A DNA stretch of 64,000 nt. Source: Luteibacter aegosomatissinici. GTDB taxonomy: Bacteria > Pseudomonadota > Gammaproteobacteria > Xanthomonadales > Rhodanobacteraceae. Both the position numbers and the translations under genes were made by a program. The stretch covers positions 2,976,001 to 3,040,000 of the forward strand of contig NZ_CP095742.1 in the NCBI RefSeq assembly GCF_023078495.1, written 5' to 3'. Every line of letters begins with the position of its first letter. Position 1 is the first letter of the stretch. A model generated the notes under the pieces. The model had not been told where the DNA came from and did not search any database. It worked only from the letters and a program-made list of their open reading frames with translations. This document shows positions 1 to 8,601 of the stretch, piece after piece.

Positions 1-171
1 CCAGAACTCCCAGACCTCGTCGACCGTCGACGCCGAGATGCGGTAACCGCCCTCCGCCGGCTCAATCGTCCAAAGGCCCCATGCCTCCTGCTCGACTTGC
101 GGCGTCGGTGTCACGCACCAGCGCCCGAGCAGGAGCTCTTCCGTGGCCTCTTCGATGGTTCCGTACCCCAT
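1..171 (-). CDS. Hypothetical protein, N-terminal 57 residues (runs off left edge)
   Basis: An open frame starts with ATG at 171 and reads leftward off the window. The visible peptide begins MGYGTIEEATEELLLGRW and is rich in Glu and Trp. A purine-rich GAGGGG lies about eight bases before the ATG, which supports this start. Codon third positions are mostly G or C, as expected for coding DNA here. It lies 67 bp downstream of the next minus-strand gene (239-742) and is probably cotranscribed with it. I do not recognise a family. The C-terminus is outside the window, so its length is unknown. Confidence 0.55.
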   Translation of the reverse strand, partial: MGYGTIEEATEELLLGRWCVTPTPQVEQEAWGLWTIEPAEGGYRISASTVDEVWEFW

Positions 172-238
172 GGGCCAATCCCCTCAAAAATACACATCTA
201 CCCTGGGATTGATTCCTGTCAAGAGCAGAGCGCACCGT

Positions 239-742
239 TCAGAGGCGGCGCACCGTGCGTCGACAAGCTGCGTGGTCGACGAGACTGTCAAGATGCGCCC
301 GCTCCCGGCGGGCGACGGCATCCCGCACATGACGGCGCAACTCGTGGCCACCTGGCGGGAGGAGATGTCCGAGGCGCACGGCCCTCGTCCGCCACCGGAC
401 GGGGACGGGCGGGACGGGAATGGTCCGTACGGGTTCGCGAAGGGCCTGCGGCAGTCGTGTCCCTGCCCCCTCGAGCCATCCCTTGACGGCATCTCCGAGC
501 ACACCGTCGTCAAGCCAGCCGGCCACGACCTCGCCTCGCACAACCATCGCGATGTGCGCATGGAAGCAACTGCGCCAGAAGCGGTCGACTTCGTCCAACA
601 GGTCAAAGCGGAATGCCTCACCGGTTCCCTCGTGACGGACAAGCCACCGGTGCCATTCGCTGTCCGGATTGACACGGGTTCGCTGCAATACCCATCCGCA
701 GTGCCCAAGATTTTGCGAGAGCGTCTTTTCGGTCGGTGCCAC
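239..742 (-). CDS. Hypothetical protein, 167 aa
   Basis: The preferred start is GTG at 742, preceded at about six bases by CAGGAG. A longer in-frame ATG at 916 has no ribosome-binding site and would add a low-complexity leader. The first half has a soluble, ordinary composition (SEWHRWLVRHEGTGEAFRF near residue 28, then a Trp- and Phe-rich stretch). The last 60 residues are Arg- and Pro-rich with no recognisable domain. No signal peptide or membrane segment is visible. The gene is divergent from the plus-strand gene at 931, and the 188 bp between them must hold both promoters. Function unknown. It belongs to the accessory set left of the integrase. Confidence 0.55.
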   Translation of the reverse strand: MAPTEKTLSQNLGHCGWVLQRTRVNPDSEWHRWLVRHEGTGEAFRFDLLDEVDRFWRSCFHAHIAMVVRGEVVAGWLDDGVLGDAVKGWLEGAGTRLPQALREPVRTIPVPPVPVRWRTRAVRLGHLLPPGGHELRRHVRDAVARRERAHLDSLVDHAACRRTVRRL

Positions 743-930
743 GGTCGTCTCCTGTGAAAGACCCGTTCTATCCGATGCAGATTTCTCGTCAAGGCATTGG
801 CGGCAACGGCGAGGCCGGCAATTTGCCGCACAAGAGAAAAATGTCACATGCTTTTTTTTCTGAAGTCTTGCTAAAGTCGCCGGGCCTGCTGCCGAAAGCC
901 TATCTGGGCAGCCCATCCAGGATTCCGGAC

Positions 931-1239
931 ATGACCATCAACACGTCAAACATCACTGCTGGCACCTCCCTTTCCGTGAGCGTTTCCGGCACGGCTTACC
1001 TCCAGCGCTCGGCCCAGGCCGGGGTACTCCCAGGTGTGCTCCCACGGCAAAGCGACGAGGTTGTCGACCAGGACGGCAAGGAGACCCCGAGCCAGGCGTT
1101 GGCCCGGGTTCCCCAGTCGACCCGGGACGCCATTGAGGAGGCGTTGAAGAAGGTTGACCCGAACGCGTCGCTCGATACCTACGAGGACGGGACATCGTAT
1201 TCGGGCAATGCAGGTTTGATTCTGCACCTGATTGCCTGA
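931..1239 (+). CDS. Hypothetical small protein, 102 aa
   Basis: The ATG at 931 begins MTINTSNITAGTSLSVSV, preceded by CAGGA about eight bases upstream. The same frame is open back to 736, but that upstream part reads as non-coding and lacks a ribosome-binding site. The N-terminal 35 residues are Ser/Thr-rich. The centre is acidic and helix-like (DAIEEALKKVDPNASL), and the end is a short hydrophobic tail (AGLILHLIA). No membrane segment is long enough to span a bilayer. I do not recognise a family. It is followed on the same strand by the gene at 1323. Confidence 0.5.
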   Translation: MTINTSNITAGTSLSVSVSGTAYLQRSAQAGVLPGVLPRQSDEVVDQDGKETPSQALARVPQSTRDAIEEALKKVDPNASLDTYEDGTSYSGNAGLILHLIA

Positions 1240-1322
1240 TTCCAGACAAACACGCCGCGAAGCAAGGTTACAGAGCGGCTGCTGGCCGGTTTGCGCATGC
1301 AGCCAACCGGAGACGAGGTGAC

Positions 1323-1730
1323 ATGGGCCCATCCGTGATGTTGCTTACCCGCGTTCATGACGGTGTCCCGACGGACCCGGATTATGAGATTGCCGAAGTC
1401 GCCTTCCTTGTCGTCGCCGGAACACCGGGCAAGGCGCTCCGTTGGCGCGAAAGCCGCGCTCGCGAATATGTCATTCGAGCGAAAGGTGGCAGCAAGCAGT
1501 GCCTGTCGATGCCAAGCAAGAGCCTCGCCGCAGCGCGAAGCCGCATCCGCAGAATGCGACGATCCATCGATGCCCGGCGTGGCGCATTCTTCCTTCGCAA
1601 ACCCTCGCTGATTGAGGTGTTCGCGTATCTCGACGTCCGGGAGGCCACCCCGGTCGAAGAGCGCCTCATCAAGACGATGCTCGACGCCCAAACATTCCGC
1701 CACGACCCGTCACGGCCAAAGCCTCCCTAG
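1323..1730 (+). CDS. Hypothetical basic protein, 135 aa
   Basis: The frame opens at ATG 1323 (MGPSVMLLTRVHDG). An alternative ATG at 1338 would remove five residues. GGAG and GAGGTG lie just upstream of 1323. The N-terminal third looks like a small alpha/beta unit (DYEIAEVAFLVVAG), followed by a strongly basic stretch (SRIRRMRRSIDARR) that could contact nucleic acid, and a helical acidic C-terminus. No known motif is seen. Its TAG stop overlaps the TAG stop of the converging gene at 1727-2425 within one CTAG. Function unknown. Confidence 0.5.
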   Translation: MGPSVMLLTRVHDGVPTDPDYEIAEVAFLVVAGTPGKALRWRESRAREYVIRAKGGSKQCLSMPSKSLAAARSRIRRMRRSIDARRGAFFLRKPSLIEVFAYLDVREATPVEERLIKTMLDAQTFRHDPSRPKPP

Positions 1731-2425
1731 AGGCGCTGGCGCCGACTGCTCCCGTCTGCTCCCTCCAAACGGTCAAGGAGACGATGTTCTTCTTCAAGGA
1801 GAACCCGCAGCGCAGCCTCCCGGACCGGATAAGGACTTTCCCGCGTTTCACGAGCGTGGATATGGGACAAGCAAGCGCCATGCCGCCATCGTGCAGGCGA
1901 CCACTCCTCCGGTGACATCACCCTGCCGCTAAAAGTGTTCCTGCACGCGCCCGGCCCCTGCATGAGCAAGACATCCGGAACGAGTGCTGCCTTTTTTTCA
2001 GGTCCTGAAAGCCAGGCACGTGTGGCATCGAACACATCCGCGCCGCCGTCCTGGAGCGCCTCGCGCAGGGCCGTCTCGAACGCCTCACGTGCCAAGCTGT
2101 CCACGACAGTCGGATGGTGCTCTTGCATGATGCCCGCAAGGTCATCGACCACGAGCAGAAGCCCGAGGGAGCCTGTCAACGCATAAGGCCAGTTCGCCGG
2201 CCAGCTCATCCACGCCGCAGACGGATAGGCGGCCATGACCTCGGGTGTAGCGGGTGCCAGCATGTACCCGGCCGCCGACAACCAGTCGGCCATCTCCTCG
2301 GGTCGCTGACGACGGCCGTATGGCACATTGAATTCATCGGGATGAAATGCACGGGCGCGGACGACATCCGGAACATCGTTCAACAGCTCGGTGAAGTCCT
2401 CGGCATACTCAATCAGGTTGCCCAT
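1727..2425 (-). CDS. Hypothetical protein, 232 aa
   Basis: The ATG at 2425 is preceded by CAGGA at eight bases. The protein begins MGNLIEYAEDFTELLNDV and is acidic and Trp-containing in its first 150 residues, with a hydrophobic patch (ALTGSLGLLLVVDDL) that is too polar to be a clear membrane segment. The C-terminal third is Arg/Glu-rich and ends in a basic tail. No recognised catalytic motif. It is downstream of, and on the same strand as, the response regulator gene, but 311 bp away, so cotranscription is uncertain. It converges with the gene at 1323-1730 and shares a CTAG stop palindrome with it. Confidence 0.6.
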   Translation of the reverse strand: MGNLIEYAEDFTELLNDVPDVVRARAFHPDEFNVPYGRRQRPEEMADWLSAAGYMLAPATPEVMAAYPSAAWMSWPANWPYALTGSLGLLLVVDDLAGIMQEHHPTVVDSLAREAFETALREALQDGGADVFDATRAWLSGPEKKAALVPDVLLMQGPGACRNTFSGRVMSPEEWSPARWRHGACLSHIHARETRESPYPVREAALRVLLEEEHRLLDRLEGADGSSRRQRL

Positions 2426-2736
2426 GGGAATCCTGGCGGGACCCCCATCCTGGCAAGGACGCGCCTCCGGTCAAGCAGCTGGTCGTCCCGGCAAAGTGAC
2501 AGGATGTCGCGCGATGACGCACGCCAGCAAGCAACTGCCCCGACAGGGCGAGGCTCGACCGGCCGAGGGACATCATCGCCGAGTCGCCCCGTGCTGGCAT
2601 GACAGCAGGAGGGGCATACCGGCATCGCCAGACAGGACCAGGCGCGTCATCACAGCGTCCGGAAAGAAAGGATTCCCGGGCAAGGCGTCGGCGGGAGGCC
2701 GTCACCCGGGAAGCGTTTGCAACGGGACGCGTCGGG
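2426..2736. other. Intergenic stretch without a convincing gene
   Basis: These 311 bases separate the response regulator stop from the next minus-strand gene start. A minus-strand frame runs through (2409-2798), but its codon use is poor and it overlaps both neighbours, so I do not call it. I see no strong hairpin terminator or tRNA. Confidence 0.5.
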
Positions 2737-3372
2737 TCAGATGTCGAGAAAGCCCCGGCGAAGCGCGATGGTGACTGCGTGGGTGCGGTCATTGGCACCG
2801 AGCTTGGCCATGATGTTTCGCATGTGGGCCTTTACGGTGTCTTCCGTCACCTCGAGCCTGTCTGCGACCGCCCGATTGGAGTTGCCGCTGGCCACCTGCT
2901 CGAGAACCTCGACTTCCCGTGCCGTCAGCGAATCGTCCGCAGCATACTCCGCGATTTCCGACGCAACCTCTGCCGGCACCCGCCTTTGTCCGTTGTAGAC
3001 AGCACGGATGGTGTCGAGGAGGTCGGTGCGAAGGCTCGCCTTGAGCAGATAGGCCTGTGCACCGGCCTTGAGTGCACGGGCCGCCTGGACGTCACCGAGA
3101 TAGGTGGTGAGCATGACAAACCGTGCATCCGGATGTGCGGCCCGGATTGCCGTGATGACATCGATGCCATTCATGTCCGGAAGGCGAAGGTCCATGATGG
3201 TCACATCAGGCCGCTCGGCGTGGAAGCGGTCGATGCCACCCCCGCCGGTTCCCGATTCACCAACGAGCGCCATGTCCGGCTCACTGGCAATCATTGCACC
3301 GAGTCCCTCACGGATGAGCGGGTGGTCATCGACAATGAGGATGCGTATGCGCGGACGCTCCGGGGCATTCAT
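2737..3372 (-). CDS. NarL/FixJ-family DNA-binding response regulator, 211 aa
   Basis: Transcriptional output of a two-component system. The start at 3372 (MNAPERPRIRILIVDDHPLI) has AAAGGTG six bases upstream; the frame is open further upstream but reads as non-coding. The receiver domain (about residues 8-125) has the acidic pair Asp15/Asp16, the phosphoacceptor Asp61 in IMDLRLPD, the switch Thr in MLTTY and the conserved Lys in YLLKAS. A LuxR-type helix-turn-helix follows (about 148-211; LTAREVEVLEQVASGNSNR). The likely partner is the HisKA_3 sensor kinase at 5227-8310 in the same minus-strand cluster, with the flavoprotein gene between them. The 109-bp gap upstream may carry an extra promoter. 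Its targets are unknown. Confidence 0.93.
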   Translation of the reverse strand: MNAPERPRIRILIVDDHPLIREGLGAMIASEPDMALVGESGTGGGGIDRFHAERPDVTIMDLRLPDMNGIDVITAIRAAHPDARFVMLTTYLGDVQAARALKAGAQAYLLKASLRTDLLDTIRAVYNGQRRVPAEVASEIAEYAADDSLTAREVEVLEQVASGNSNRAVADRLEVTEDTVKAHMRNIMAKLGANDRTHAVTIALRRGFLDI

Positions 3373-3481
3373 GTGGGCACCTTTTGTGTTGCTCCGGCCA
3401 AAAGAATCGAACCATCGCCATGATGACGTGGCACGACCATCGCCGCGTCGTCCTTTCGTGTAGTCAAGGCGGTCATTGGCC

Positions 3482-5155
3482 TCAGACCGCCAGGGCCGGC
3501 TCGAGCGCCCCGAGGTATACATGCAAGTCGGCAATGACCGCCGAGCCCTCGCCGACGGCAGCGGCCACGCGCTTGACCGAGCCGTGGCGCACGTCGCCGA
3601 TGGCAAACACACCAGGCGTACTGGTCATGTATCGGGCTCCGATTACGCCGGCGTCGTCACCGGTGCACACAAAGCCATTTCGGTCGAGAACGACCGTGCC
3701 ACCGAGCCACCCAGTGTTGGGACTGGCGCCAATCATCACGAAGATATCGCCGACGTCGCATTCGATGACATCGCCCAGGCCCTTCCGCTCGAGAACCACT
3801 GTCTCGAGCGTCTCCTCCCCGACAATCCTGCGAAGCTCGGTCTGCAGGTGCACACTGATTCGCGGATTTGAACGGATGCGCTGGACGAGGTAGTGCGACA
3901 TCGTCGCATCCAGGGACGCGCCGCGCACCGCAAGGTGCACCTCCCTTGCCGTCGCGGCAAGATGGAGCGCCGCCTGCCCGGCAGAGTTGCCCGCCCCGAT
4001 GACCAGCGCTCCCTTCCCCCTGCACCGCGCTGTCTCGACTGTCGTGGCCGCGTAATGGATGGACCGGCGCTCGAACCGCTCGCTGCCGTCAATGGCGAGC
4101 CGACGATAGCGCGCGCCAGTGGCGATGATGACAGTCCGCGCCCTCACCCGCTGGCCATCGGCAAAGACAAGCGAATGGATGCGAGCGTCGGGCTCCATGC
4201 GCACAATCTCACGGGAGATTTCAAGGTGCGCACCGAGCCGCTGGGCCTGCACCTCGGCTGCGGACGCAAGCTCCTGGCCAGATACGCCATTGGAAAACCC
4301 GAGGTAGTTCTCGATGCGGGAGCTCGTCCCGGCCTGTCCGCCGGGCGCGTTGCCATCAATGACAATCGTGCGCAGGCCTTCGGATGCGGCATAAACGGCC
4401 GAGGCCAGGCCGGAGGGACCGGCACCGACGATTGCCACGTCAAAGAGCGCGTCGGCGTCAAAGACGTTGCTGATGCCAAGCGCCCGGGCGACTGCCTCGT
4501 TCGATGGATTGTGCAGGATGCGGTTGTCGGACAGAAAGACGACCGGGAGCCCGTTCGGCGGCAGGTCCATCCCGGCAAGCAGCAGTTCCGCCGTGCCGTT
4601 CGAGACAGGGTCGAGGACGCGGTGAGGATAGTTGTTGCGGAAAAGGAACTGCTGCAGTCGGGTGGTATCGGGCGCCATTGCCGCGCCGAACACGATGGCG
4701 CCGCCCGCGCAGCTCTCAAGCAACAGCGTGCGTCTGTGCATCCAGCATTGGGTGATGACGTCGGCAATGTCGAGTTCGGTGTGAATCAGGCGCCGGAGCG
4801 CCTCTGGCGCAATCCTGAGGACGGTGCTTCGGGCAGAAGCCCTGCAGTTGAGCAGTGTCTCCCGCCCGCTGTAGAGGTCGAGTTCGCCGGAGAACTGGCC
4901 TTTGATCAGCGTGATGCCTGCCCTTCCGAGCCGGCTCTTTTTCTCCCCGGACAACTGGACGGCACCACTGAGGACGATGACGAAGTCCGCCTCCCGACTG
5001 CCACGCTCAAACAGGACCGCGTCCTGCCCGACCGCCTCGATTGTGCCGTACGGCATGAGCCGGCCAATCATCTCGCTGGAGAAGGCAAACGCACCGCCCT
5101 CTCCACCCTTCGCACGACGCGAACTGCGGGACCCGCCAGCTTTCTTCTTGTCCAT
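3482..5155 (-). CDS. Cyclic-nucleotide-binding domain fused to thioredoxin-reductase-like FAD/NAD(P) oxidoreductase, 557 aa
   Basis: Three parts are visible. A cNMP-binding (Crp-like) fold spans about residues 28-145 (FVIVLSGAVQLSG; SGELDLYSGRETLL). A glutaredoxin-like segment without a redox Cys pair spans about 150-230. A TrxB-like flavoprotein follows, with the FAD Rossmann motif GAGPSG at 244-249, NAD(P) motif GAGNSA at 387-392 and the C-terminal FAD motif GVFAIGD. The CxxC of true thioredoxin reductases is replaced by YAATTVE (368-374), so it should not reduce thioredoxin by the classical mechanism. The start at ATG 5155 has AAGGAAGG just upstream; the longer frame to 5212 lacks one. It sits between the sensor kinase and its regulator, 72 bp after the kinase. 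A role in redox or nucleotide sensing is inference. Confidence 0.9.
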   Translation of the reverse strand: MDKKKAGGSRSSRRAKGGEGGAFAFSSEMIGRLMPYGTIEAVGQDAVLFERGSREADFVIVLSGAVQLSGEKKSRLGRAGITLIKGQFSGELDLYSGRETLLNCRASARSTVLRIAPEALRRLIHTELDIADVITQCWMHRRTLLLESCAGGAIVFGAAMAPDTTRLQQFLFRNNYPHRVLDPVSNGTAELLLAGMDLPPNGLPVVFLSDNRILHNPSNEAVARALGISNVFDADALFDVAIVGAGPSGLASAVYAASEGLRTIVIDGNAPGGQAGTSSRIENYLGFSNGVSGQELASAAEVQAQRLGAHLEISREIVRMEPDARIHSLVFADGQRVRARTVIIATGARYRRLAIDGSERFERRSIHYAATTVETARCRGKGALVIGAGNSAGQAALHLAATAREVHLAVRGASLDATMSHYLVQRIRSNPRISVHLQTELRRIVGEETLETVVLERKGLGDVIECDVGDIFVMIGASPNTGWLGGTVVLDRNGFVCTGDDAGVIGARYMTSTPGVFAIGDVRHGSVKRVAAAVGEGSAVIADLHVYLGALEPALAV

Positions 5156-5226
5156 CACCGCCTTCCTTAAAAAATTGTGGAGTCCGCACCCGTCGGTGGC
5201 ACTTCGCTCCAACGCCGTTGCACTCG

Positions 5227-8200
5227 TCAGCCCGCGCGTCTCTTCCTGCGCTCGGCAAAGGCAATCGACGCGGGGAGGATGAGCTCGAGCCGGGTGCCTG
5301 ACGGGTCCGCTGAGAGGACCTTGAGCCGACCGCCGATGCCTGCCGCCCGTTCATGCATGCCGCGCAGGCCCCAATGTCCGGGACGGCCACCCGCCGCCAG
5401 GACGTCCGCAGGTATGCCGCCTCCATCGTCTGCAATGATGAGATGCACGGCCCTTGGCCTGAACAGGACCGAGATGCAGACTTCCGATGCGCGCGCGTGC
5501 CTTGCCACGTTGGTCAGTGCTTCGCGCGCGATAGCATCGAATTCGAGATGGACCGAAGGCGAAAGCGGCCTTGCCTTGCCGGTTTCGACAAACGCGACGG
5601 CAACCGCAGTGTCGACAAGGCTCATGTGTGCGATGTGCTGCAGACGCGTCATGAGGTCTGCGTCGTCGGGTGCATCCGACCTCAGGTCCTGGACGCGGTT
5701 TCGCCCCTCTACCATCAACTGGTCTGCCTGCCGGAGGGCAAGCTCCATGCGTTCGCTCAGGTCAGGCTGGTCGACAACCTGCCTTGCCAATGCCGAAAAC
5801 TTCATGGCGAGGCCCTGCACCCCCTGCAAGAGGGTGTCGTGCAACTCGCGCGAGATGCGCAGCCGCTCGCCATAGCGCCCGGAGAGACGGGCGCGGACCT
5901 CGGTCTCGGCGGCGCGCACCCTCAGCTGCACCAGCACGAGAAGGCACGTGACCACTGCGAGGAGGCAAAGCAGACGAAACCAGAGCGTCTGGTATACCAG
6001 CGGCAGGACGTCGAGCTCCAGCGGTGTCGCCAGCGTCGTCCACGTCCCCGCACCGTTGGACGCCATCACCTCAAAGCGGTACTTGCCATTCTTCAGGCCT
6101 GTGTATATGGCTTCCGTGCCACGCCCCGCATCACGCCAGGCCTTGTCCTCACCATCGAGGCGATAGCGGTAACGGACCTGCTCGGGTGCGGCGAGGTTGA
6201 CGCCCACGTACCCGATGGACAACGTATGGGTCCCTGCGGGAATTGCCTCGCCAGCATGAAGGGGCACACTGTCGGCCTCAATGGAACGGATGCTGACCTT
6301 GCTCGGCGGGCGCAAGGGCGTTTTCTGTCCGAGGTCGATGTATGCGATGTAGCGGGAGATGGAAAACCAGGCGCGCCCTGCCCCGTCGAGGACCGCACTG
6401 GGACGCACATACGGTGAACGGCCACCCGAGAGGTCGCCGCCCGAAAACGACTGGACCTCGATGACGTGCGCTGGGTCCGCCAGGGCCTGGCCAACCTCGC
6501 CGGCCGAAAGCAGTGCAACGCCTTCCTCGCCGTTGACCCAGACATCCCCATTGGGCGCCTCCACGAGTCCGGAGACATTATGGACGGTGAGCGGGTCGTC
6601 GGTCCGCAAGGTCCGAAAGCGCTGCCCGTCAAAAAAGGCTATGCCCTTCGCCCCGCCAGCAAACACTCCCCTCGAACTGTCGAGGAACACCTCAACCATG
6701 CCAACGTCCCCATCCCAGCGCCGAATGGTGTTGCCCTGCAACGAGGCAAGGGGTCCGTCCGCATAACCGAGCCAGACACGCCCCCTGCGGTCGGTCAGCA
6801 TTGCAACCGGCTCGTCGACGTCGTTGAGGTCGCCCTGGTCAATGGATGACCATGTGCCGTTTGCATAGCGCCACAGCCCCTCATAGGACACCAGGATGCC
6901 GTCTGCATCCCCGGTGATGGCCTGCGCGGTAAACGAGCCTTTTTTCGGAAGGGAAATCTCCTCGAAGTGTTTCCCGCCAGGCCTTGCAACGCCGAATCCC
7001 GACGGATTGCTGGTGGCAGCCCACAGGGCCCCGTCGGGGGCCCCGTAGAGCGTCGACCACTGCCGCTCCGTTGCATGGACCGTGTCTTCGCCAGTGCCGA
7101 CGAGGCGCAGCGGCGTGTGCCAGCCGGCAATCCACACATGCCCGGCAGGGCCCGCAGCGAGCTTGAGTTGATGCTCCGGAATGCTGTCGAACTTGTGGAG
7201 CGTCGGCGGAGTGAAGCGGTCAAGGCCATCCTTGCCGGCAAACCAGACATTGCCAAAACTGTCGCGGCGGACAAGATAGGCCGAGTCGCTGGTCAGACCG
7301 TTGGCTGCGGTGAACCCTTCGACGGTCCAGGCGTGCGACCCATCCGACGAGGGGTCGGCGGACGGTCGCACATGCAACGCACCCGAGAAGGATGCGACCC
7401 AAACCGATCCGTCGGCATCGAGCCAGAGGTTGCCCCGCCCCACGGGCCCGCAGGGGACGGGAACGGCCAACTCTTCCGCGCGGTGGCCCGGCAGGTTAAG
7501 GCGACGGAGCGTGCACCCACGACCCACTGCATGCGCGGCAGAAGGTGCCTCACGACGGGCAAGGGCCCACATCGAATGGTCCGGTGCTTCGTGGAGCACA
7601 TCGGCCGACCAACCGCGTGTTGGAATCTCGTGCGGTGAGCGCTCACCTCTTGCCAGCCAGGAAATCTTTCCTGGCGACGCGCCCCAAAGGGTATCGGCCG
7701 AGTCCATGGAGAAGCGGGTGTCGCGCCGGATGCCGTAGCGCACCACCCACGTTGAGCCCTGCAGCACAAAAATGCCGCCGGCCTCGGTTTCCGCATACAC
7801 ACTTCCTGATGAATCCTCGAAGATGGATTCGATGTCGGTGTTGGGCAGACCCGTGTCATGACCAAAGACCCGGGTCCCGCCTGTACCAACACTCGCAATG
7901 TCGCCCGTGGTGTATCCCACCCAGACCGTTCCATCCCTTGCCGTCATCAGGGCGGTCGGGATATCGAGCGGCAACTCCGGTTGACCTGCCGGAGACCGGT
8001 AGGGCGCCATGCGCAGACCATCAAAGGTGAGGAGCTTGCTGCCGCTGACAAGCCACAGCAGTCCATCGGATGACTCGGTCATCAGGATGATTTCGTTCGG
8101 CGCCTCATGCAGGAAGCGTTGCGCGAAATGGTCGTACTGGGACAACGGCAAAGACGGGGCGGCTGGTGTGCCTGCGGACAGACACCACAGTGACAGCAGC

Positions 8201-8310
8201 ATCCACACCTGCCAACGCCATGCAAGGGCCCGCAACACCGCCAAACGACAACTCCTGTGTTCCACGGTGGCAACGATACTTCCGCGCACTGCGCGCACGG
8301 GGCACCGCAT
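5227..8310 (-). CDS. Two-component sensor histidine kinase with periplasmic beta-propeller (Reg_prop) and Y_Y_Y domains
   Basis: Up to 1,027 aa. After an N-terminal hydrophobic segment (WMLLSLWCLSAGTPAAP) comes a long periplasmic region of propeller repeats, recognisable by recurrent W-x-G/A-T and D-G-x-x-W-x-G motifs (for example DGTVWVGYTTG). A Y_Y_Y domain follows, then one membrane segment (LWFRLLCLLAVVTCLLVLV), a HisKA_3 dimerisation domain with the phosphoacceptor His in SRELHDTLLQGVQGL, and a HATPase_c domain (EALTNVARHARAS; ADDGGGIP; GLRGMHERA). It should autophosphorylate and pass phosphate to the NarL-type regulator at 2737-3372. The ATG at 8310 has no ribosome-binding site. A TTG at 8244 lies seven bases after AGGAG and gives a clean signal peptide, so the true start may be there. 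A promoter is visible at 8429-8458. Confidence 0.92.
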   Translation of the reverse strand: MRCPVRAVRGSIVATVEHRSCRLAVLRALAWRWQVWMLLSLWCLSAGTPAAPSLPLSQYDHFAQRFLHEAPNEIILMTESSDGLLWLVSGSKLLTFDGLRMAPYRSPAGQPELPLDIPTALMTARDGTVWVGYTTGDIASVGTGGTRVFGHDTGLPNTDIESIFEDSSGSVYAETEAGGIFVLQGSTWVVRYGIRRDTRFSMDSADTLWGASPGKISWLARGERSPHEIPTRGWSADVLHEAPDHSMWALARREAPSAAHAVGRGCTLRRLNLPGHRAEELAVPVPCGPVGRGNLWLDADGSVWVASFSGALHVRPSADPSSDGSHAWTVEGFTAANGLTSDSAYLVRRDSFGNVWFAGKDGLDRFTPPTLHKFDSIPEHQLKLAAGPAGHVWIAGWHTPLRLVGTGEDTVHATERQWSTLYGAPDGALWAATSNPSGFGVARPGGKHFEEISLPKKGSFTAQAITGDADGILVSYEGLWRYANGTWSSIDQGDLNDVDEPVAMLTDRRGRVWLGYADGPLASLQGNTIRRWDGDVGMVEVFLDSSRGVFAGGAKGIAFFDGQRFRTLRTDDPLTVHNVSGLVEAPNGDVWVNGEEGVALLSAGEVGQALADPAHVIEVQSFSGGDLSGGRSPYVRPSAVLDGAGRAWFSISRYIAYIDLGQKTPLRPPSKVSIRSIEADSVPLHAGEAIPAGTHTLSIGYVGVNLAAPEQVRYRYRLDGEDKAWRDAGRGTEAIYTGLKNGKYRFEVMASNGAGTWTTLATPLELDVLPLVYQTLWFRLLCLLAVVTCLLVLVQLRVRAAETEVRARLSGRYGERLRISRELHDTLLQGVQGLAMKFSALARQVVDQPDLSERMELALRQADQLMVEGRNRVQDLRSDAPDDADLMTRLQHIAHMSLVDTAVAVAFVETGKARPLSPSVHLEFDAIAREALTNVARHARASEVCISVLFRPRAVHLIIADDGGGIPADVLAAGGRPGHWGLRGMHERAAGIGGRLKVLSADPSGTRLELILPASIAFAERRKRRAG

Positions 8311-8428
8311 GCCCGAGCGGCGCGAGCACTCGCGGGATGGCCTTGATCACTCCACTGAACCGCGCGACCGACGCCGAAGTCGCTGACGCGGGTACTCAAA
8401 ACGCCAGCCAAGCGGATAGTCAATTCAT

Positions 8429-8458
8429 AATATGAAGCCTGTCATGGCCGACTGTCAA
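8429..8458 (-). promoter_or_regulatory. Predicted sigma-70 promoter for the sensor kinase cluster
   Basis: On the minus strand a perfect TTGACA (8453-8458) is followed after 18 bases by CATATT (8429-8434), matching four of six -10 positions. It points toward the kinase gene and would leave a leader of roughly 110-180 bases. The sequence between the kinase and the plus-strand gene at 8661 is about 350 bp and contains this promoter and the one at 8602, with no other gene visible. Confidence 0.5.
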
Positions 8459-8601
8459 TTGAGCCTGGGCTTGGCAGCCGGGAGCGATGCTGGATGGGGC
8501 GAACAGCCCCGTCCAATCCTGCCCTGAGCCGGGTCACCGGAGGGACCGGGCCGTCGCTGGCATCAACCCAAAGGGACGCATCTACCACAAAAAAAGATCT
8601 A

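Noticed and set aside
143-757. A 204-codon plus-strand frame in the left end
   Set aside because: The minus-strand frame at 239-742 has better codon use and a ribosome-binding site; this one crosses the start of the gene at 1-171 and has no domain.
2409-2798. A minus-strand frame of 129 codons between the response regulator and the 1727-2425 gene
   Set aside because: It overlaps the ends of both neighbours, and its Ser/Arg/Gly/Ala composition reads as non-coding.
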